A stretch of 64,000 nt of DNA, taken from assembly GCA_025617745.1 (NCBI GenBank), contig CM046858.1:43225750-43289749 (forward strand), in the 5' to 3' direction. The stretch is from Heliocidaris erythrogramma. Its lineage: Eukaryota; Echinodermata; Echinoidea; Camarodonta; Echinometridae. Below are positions 21,701 through 27,700 of the stretch, one piece after another. Below the pieces are notes generated by a model. That model ran no database searches. It saw only the letters and a program-made list of their open reading frames with translations, and had not been told where the DNA came from. How positions within the stretch are numbered: position 1 is the stretch's first letter; every line of letters starts with the position of its first letter. Both the position numbers and the translations under genes were made by a program.

Positions 21701-24700
21701 CGCTTTTGCAAGGGCTTGCGCCATAAAATGCAGCCCTTCGACCCGCCTGCTGGCCAGTCCTTCTGCCCGGCCGGGGACAGGTCGATAGCAAGCTGGGAAG
21801 TGTATATACACAAGTCTCCTCAGCCGGCTTGTGCGCTTAGAGCATCCATCCACGGGCCACGGTTGATCCCGAGACAGTGTTGCCCGGGAGGGACGCCCAG
21901 AGGAAACAGATGAGGTGGCAGCTGCGGGAGCAGCCTGTTTGTTCCGAACCCGGTCTGAATGGAGGTAGGAACTCCTGGTATGGCCCTGTGTAGGGCCATT
22001 CGGGGCACCTATGCCCCGAACCCTCTTGGGAGGATCTCTACGGCCTTGACCCTCTCGGATCCTCCTCAGAGGTGGTCTACCCCGTGCCAGCGGCGGATTC
22101 CTCAGCCGCCCTGGCAGGGCATGATGAGTGCCGTCCCAGATCGGAAGGGCGTTTGGAGAACCCTTCCAAATTGGAAGGGCGGGTCTCCGTGGGGAGCCCT
22201 CCATCTGTAGAAGGGCCAAGGCCACCAAAAACTGGGAAATCTGGGGGCACTGTGGGTCGAGGGGCCCGAGGGCCCAACAAACCCTGCCCCTGCGGTGCTG
22301 CCCATGCAGCCAAATAACTGCTGGGGAGACCCCCTGCCGATACGGCATAGGGCGGGCTTGCTGGAAGGCCCGTTGGCCCCAGCAGATTCAACTCCCGTGC
22401 TGTAACCGGGAGATTCGCCGCGGTCAAATCGGCGGCGAGCATCCGTTGGTCGATTACCCCAGTGATTCTTTTCACTCTATTAGGAGGGATCACCACTCGA
22501 TATTGGAGTGTGACCCTGGCCACCCTATCTTGTTCTGGGGTAATCCCGAATTCCATTGGGATGGCCTGCTTTTCCATGACAAGTTCCATGTCCTTGATGT
22601 GTACATCAATTCGATGGCGTCGTAGAAAATCTAGCCCGAGAAGCATATCATCCTCAATCGGGGCAACATGGACGTCCTCGTCGAAATGCTGTTGGCCCAG
22701 CTGAATTTTGACTGGGCCCACCGCCAACCCCTTCATAGTGAGGTCGCGGCCTGCATTTCTAAGGGTTACTTCCCGGATTGCTAGTGGTTGAGGGTCCAAT
22801 TTCTTACGAACCCTATCCGAGATCAACGTGACCTGGGCCGCTGTATCCACTACTGCTCGAAGCAGCCGATTGCCGATGTTCAGGCGAACCCGGAGCAATG
22901 AGTCAGACCGGAGTTGGCAAACAACAAACTGCTCACCTTGGTCCGGCCCTTCACTCCCATTCAATCGATCAATAGATACCGGCCCGGTAGCGTTGTTGGG
23001 CACATCCATGTCGGTGGGTTTGGAATCAGGGGGGTTGGCCTCAGTTGGCTCAACCTGTGGCCCTGATACTCCTGGACCTGCCTCTGGCTCTGATGCACTA
23101 AGTGTAGCCGAGTCCAGCTGGTCCACATATTCAATTAACGACTGCACCTGATCCTCTGTTAAGGATTGCGTGCCCTCCAGTAGGGTCTCTTGCTCCTCCT
23201 GTGTTGGGTAGGTCATGTAGGTGGTACCCATGGGTGGTGCATTTCCTACTGGAAGAAACCGGCCATCTCCAGGCCGGGCCAGGGGTTGGCCTCTTCCCCT
23301 GACCTATTCGCGTTTAAATTTTCTCCATCCTCCACCACAGCCGCCACTCTCTGTGTGGCTATGGCTCTTGACCCCTCCTTTCGCGGTGATGGACAGGCCT
23401 GCTGGAAGTGGCCTTGTCCCCCACAGTTGAAACACGCATTGGCGCGTGTGATAGGAGATGTGTGACATGAGGAGGCCCGTTGAGATGCTACAGAGGGCCG
23501 GGAAGAACCACGTGCTAATCCCGGAGAGGAAGCACGGGTGGGGGCACGCTGCGGTGCTGGTGAAGGAGTCCGAGCCTGCTGGCAAAGCTGCTTCACCATG
23601 GCCGTCAGCTGTTGCACTTGCTGGGCCAGGGGAGAGATTTGTGCCTCAATGTCCCTCCTCAAATCTACCTGGTACCGGTTGATTTTGGCATTGAGAGTTG
23701 CCAGGCTGTGGTCCATTCGGGAGAGCCTGTCATCCTCGCCAGTCAGGTCAGGGGAACGAACGTCCACCCTGTGGACCCTGTTGGCTGCATCCTCCTCGGT
23801 GGCCACAAATCGCACTTCTTTGCGGTGCTTGCCAAATACATGCGCAGTCTGCTGTACCCATTGCGCATGGAGGGTGGCCTCCTTAATCGTTGAAAACCGG
23901 CGATTCAACACCTGTTGACCGATTTCCCGATCGGAGCAGCCCTGACAAAACCGAGTAACGATTTGTCGCTCCACTTGGTCGATGGGAATACCCAGAAATG
24001 CCTGCGAGGCTAACTGGGTAAGACGGTCGGCCCAATCAAGTATTGACTCGGCAGGGCCTTGGCGTGCACCGGCAAACTCGACATGGGCAAACTCTGGTTG
24101 GAGTTGCCTGTCAAACCTTTCCTCCATGTGGCGGGCTAGGTCATAGAACTGGGGGGCCGGGTCTCGTTTAACCAGCGTGGTAAAATAGTCTGCCGCTCTG
24201 TCCTGGAGACACCAATAGAGCTGCGATGTACATTCCTCTGCTGTCCATCGATGTTGGGCAGCAAATGTTTGGAATTTCCCAAAGAATGTACGCCAGTTAC
24301 CTGTCCCATTATAAGTTATAGACTTTGGGACTGAGACGGTCCGTGGCGGCCGGAGCAGGGGTGAATTGTCCTGTTGTCTCCGACTTCCCTCAGCGGAAAG
24401 GTATCCGGGGGCGTGATGTCCCACCGGATACGCCGCCTGCCGTGTTCCCTGGGAACTGGCAAACGGTGTAGACTGAGGAGAGGAAGACTCCCTCACATCG
24501 TCATAGCGCGGGCATGGAGCCCCAGGATGATTCCCAGCTGGCCTAGCCCTTGCCCGAGGGTGTTGTGGCTCAAATTGGCCCAACCCAAAAAACTGGGTGG
24601 GGGCCACCTCCCTATCAGCCTGGAAACCAGGCGGTGCGGAAAGTGCAGATGAGCCACGCCCATTCCCTACCTGAGGGGTCAGGGTGGGGAGCCCCTCCCC

Positions 24701-27700
24701 CCTGTGTACAGCAGGTGGGGCCGGGGGCGGATAGCGGTCATAACGATACACCTGGGGAACTGAAAAGGTGCCACTGGCTGCAGGCACAGGGCCCAAAGGC
24801 ATACCATCCAAAGAGGTGGACGGTGTTTCCCCCAATGGAAGACCCCCAGCCCGTGAAGGAGTGGGGACACTACCCCCAGGGGGGGTGGGTGCTGGCCGCG
24901 GGAGAGAAAAATCTAAATACGGGAGGACGTATTCAGGCCGATGGATGCCAGCCACGTCCGCCCACTCCCGAAAAGAGCCGGGAGAAAACTCCCCTAGACG
25001 TGCCCGTATCTGCAGGAGCCGCTGAGCATGATCCGGGTCAATCCCCGGAATGCCGGCCAACTCCTCAGCAGAGCACGAATTAACATGGACTCTGTCCATG
25101 GGTGTACTATTAATCAGCACACTGTACTTAAATCTAATCTACTAGCCTAAAAATAAAATATTCAGTACTTATTTTATATCGAAATTATATCCTTCCCGTG
25201 CTGAAGAACATGCGGGAATAGCCGCACGACAATAACAATCACACAGTGAATCACCAAGATGCACACAGATAATACATGAAAAACTGCGTGCACATAAAGC
25301 GGCCTCAAAAAACAAAACAAAGAAGTCTTGTAGAAAAAATGGAATGGGTACTTACCCCAGCTACTTGGTATCAACGATAGCGTTGTTAGAGGCCGTACAG
25401 CTGTCCACTGCCCAGTAACGCACTGGACCAGAACAGAACACCTGCACGCGCAAAGCGGAAGTATAACCGACACGCGAGCAGAGGTACTATTTATTGTACA
25501 GGTATGTATTTATTTAGCTAGTTATTTATGTTATTTAAATTTACCTCAACAAAATAGAAAAAAGAGCAGACTAGAATACCCTTACTGGGCATACAGTGCT
25601 TGAGAAAAAAGCAAAACACCTTGCCCCACTAGAAAGCAGGGAAAAGGAAAGGAAAAAAAAAAAAATTTAAATTTAAAAATGATTACTAAGCCGAATCTGT
25701 GACAAGGCCACAGAAATACATCCACTCAGGTGGAGCTCAGAAAATAGACCTAATGCACTATAATGCAAATGCAAACGAAATTAAAATTTAAAAAATTATG
25801 TCTAAGCCGAATCTGTGAAAGAACCACAGAAATACACCCACTCAGGTGAAGCTCAGAAAAATAGACTTAATGCACTAGAATGCAAATGCAAAAGAAATTA
25901 AAATTTAAAAATTATTTCTAAGCCGAATCTGTGAAAGAACCACAGAAATACACCCACTCAGGTGAAGCTCAGAAAATAGACTTAATGCACTAGAATGCAA
26001 ATGCAAAAGAAATTAAAATTTAAAAATTATTTCTAAGCCGAATCTGTGAAAGAACCACAGAAATACACCCACTCAGGTGAAGCTCAGAAAATAGACCTAA
26101 TGCACTAGAATGCAAATGCAAAAGAAATTAAAATTTAAAAAATTATTTCTAAGCCGAATCTGTGAAAAGGCCACAGAAATACACCCACTCAGGTGAAGCT
26201 CAGAAAATAGACCTAATGCACTAGAATGCAAATGCAAAAGAAATTAAAATTTAAAAAATTATTTCTATGTATATATTTATTCCGTTGAATGATTATCAAC
26301 TTAGCCCTTGAGTGGCAGGAATTTATTTATGCTACTTTATTTATCTATCTTGTTGATGTATTATTATCACCTTAGCTCTTGAGTTGTAGGGAGTTATTAA
26401 TTTATTTAGTTTATTTATTTTATTTATGTTATTTATTTTATTCTGTTATGCAAAGCAAATGAAGTCTAACCTATCTCATGAGAGAGAGAGAAAAAAAAAA
26501 AAAAAAAAAAACAACAACATGTGATCACAATCAAATATGATCACGCCCAAAACCATGGCTTGAGCAAACACATGAATTAAGAATGGACTATCCAATCTCA
26601 ATAGACACTAAACATCAAAAAGTAAGCAAACGTGCCTACGCCCTCTTGCAGCGAGCGTCGCACAGCCAGCGCTAAGCTCGAAGCAATGCCGACATGGCAC
26701 AGCCTCGCGCAGCGCCAAAAGCAAAAAACAGAAACACAAAAAAAAACACGTAAAATGTCACGAAAATAACCAGTAATCGAACAAATACAATCAAAATCAC
26801 AGGTCACACAGAACAATCAACGGGAAACCCACGGAAATCACTCACAAAGTAAACGAAATACAGCACCGAAAACGATTTAAAAAAAATATACGAAATTCGA
26901 GATCAATTTCGAGGTCGAGTCTACCGCTTGAAAAGTGAGCGAAGCATGTACCCCAACGCAATCGCGACACGATTGGTCCGCGCCTGCTAAATAGGTACCA
27001 TGCCCGCCGCACACAAACGAATAGTTGGGACCCCACGAAAAAGGATCGAAAAACGCTGACTACGCCAATTATAGTGGGCGTGTACTCCGCCACACCGCAC
27101 TATATAAGTACTTAAGATTACATATAATAAGATAATTGACAGGACTCACCCAACGGCTACTTGTTAAACTCTCCAAACAGACTTTCTGGTAGGTCTTTAG
27201 TTCAGTTCAGTGTAACTTCATACTCATAGCTTGGGTCTTGTCATGTGGTTGTTCTCGTATTTGCCGATCCCCCGCTCGGTCCGAGTCAGTCCGATTCAGT
27301 CCGAGTGCGTCCGAGTAATGTCTAAGTCGGTCAAATCCGCCCCCACCACAGCTTAATTGTATACAATATGCAGAGAGCATTCAAAGTTATGCAGTATTAA
27401 AGTATTTAACTCATAATATATGACCACAGAAGCATATCAAAGAAGTTTTCTGAAATTAAGAACAATTAATGTCATCTTTGTAAAACTTGACCAGTATAAA
27501 CTCACTCATCTATCTTTAAACTGTCCCTATTATAAATAAATAGATAGATAGAAACAAGCAGAAACAACACAAAACAAAACAAAAACAAATTTGAAAACAA
27601 ATGCCTTTTGCAAGAACGCCCTTTTTCTGCGTGACTGCATGGAGCCAATACATACATTATCAGTCAGTGAGTTCATTAACTTTTGTTGACTTGTGACATT

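Larger units (their letters stand above)
20026..27350 (-). mobile_element. Pol-less Ty3/gypsy-type LTR retrotransposon in WDCP intron 1
   Basis: Direct LTRs of 275 bp (20026-20300) and 281 bp (27070-27350) differ by about two substitutions and one 6-bp repeat-unit indel, so the insertion is recent. Orientation is minus, the same as WDCP. Order in RNA: 5' LTR, primer-site candidate, ~2-kb leader with a 116-bp tandem repeat, gag, protease, an unknown ORF, hairpin, polypurine tract, 3' LTR. No reverse transcriptase, RNase H or integrase motif is found in any frame, so it must move in trans. The coding part is GC-rich against AT-rich surroundings. It makes up about 85 percent of WDCP intron 1. 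Confidence 0.9.

Noticed and set aside
20301..22076. Remnant RT or integrase of the LTR element
   Set aside because: I looked for YVDD/FADD, the RT LPQG-type motif, HHCC and DDE spacing on both strands and saw none.
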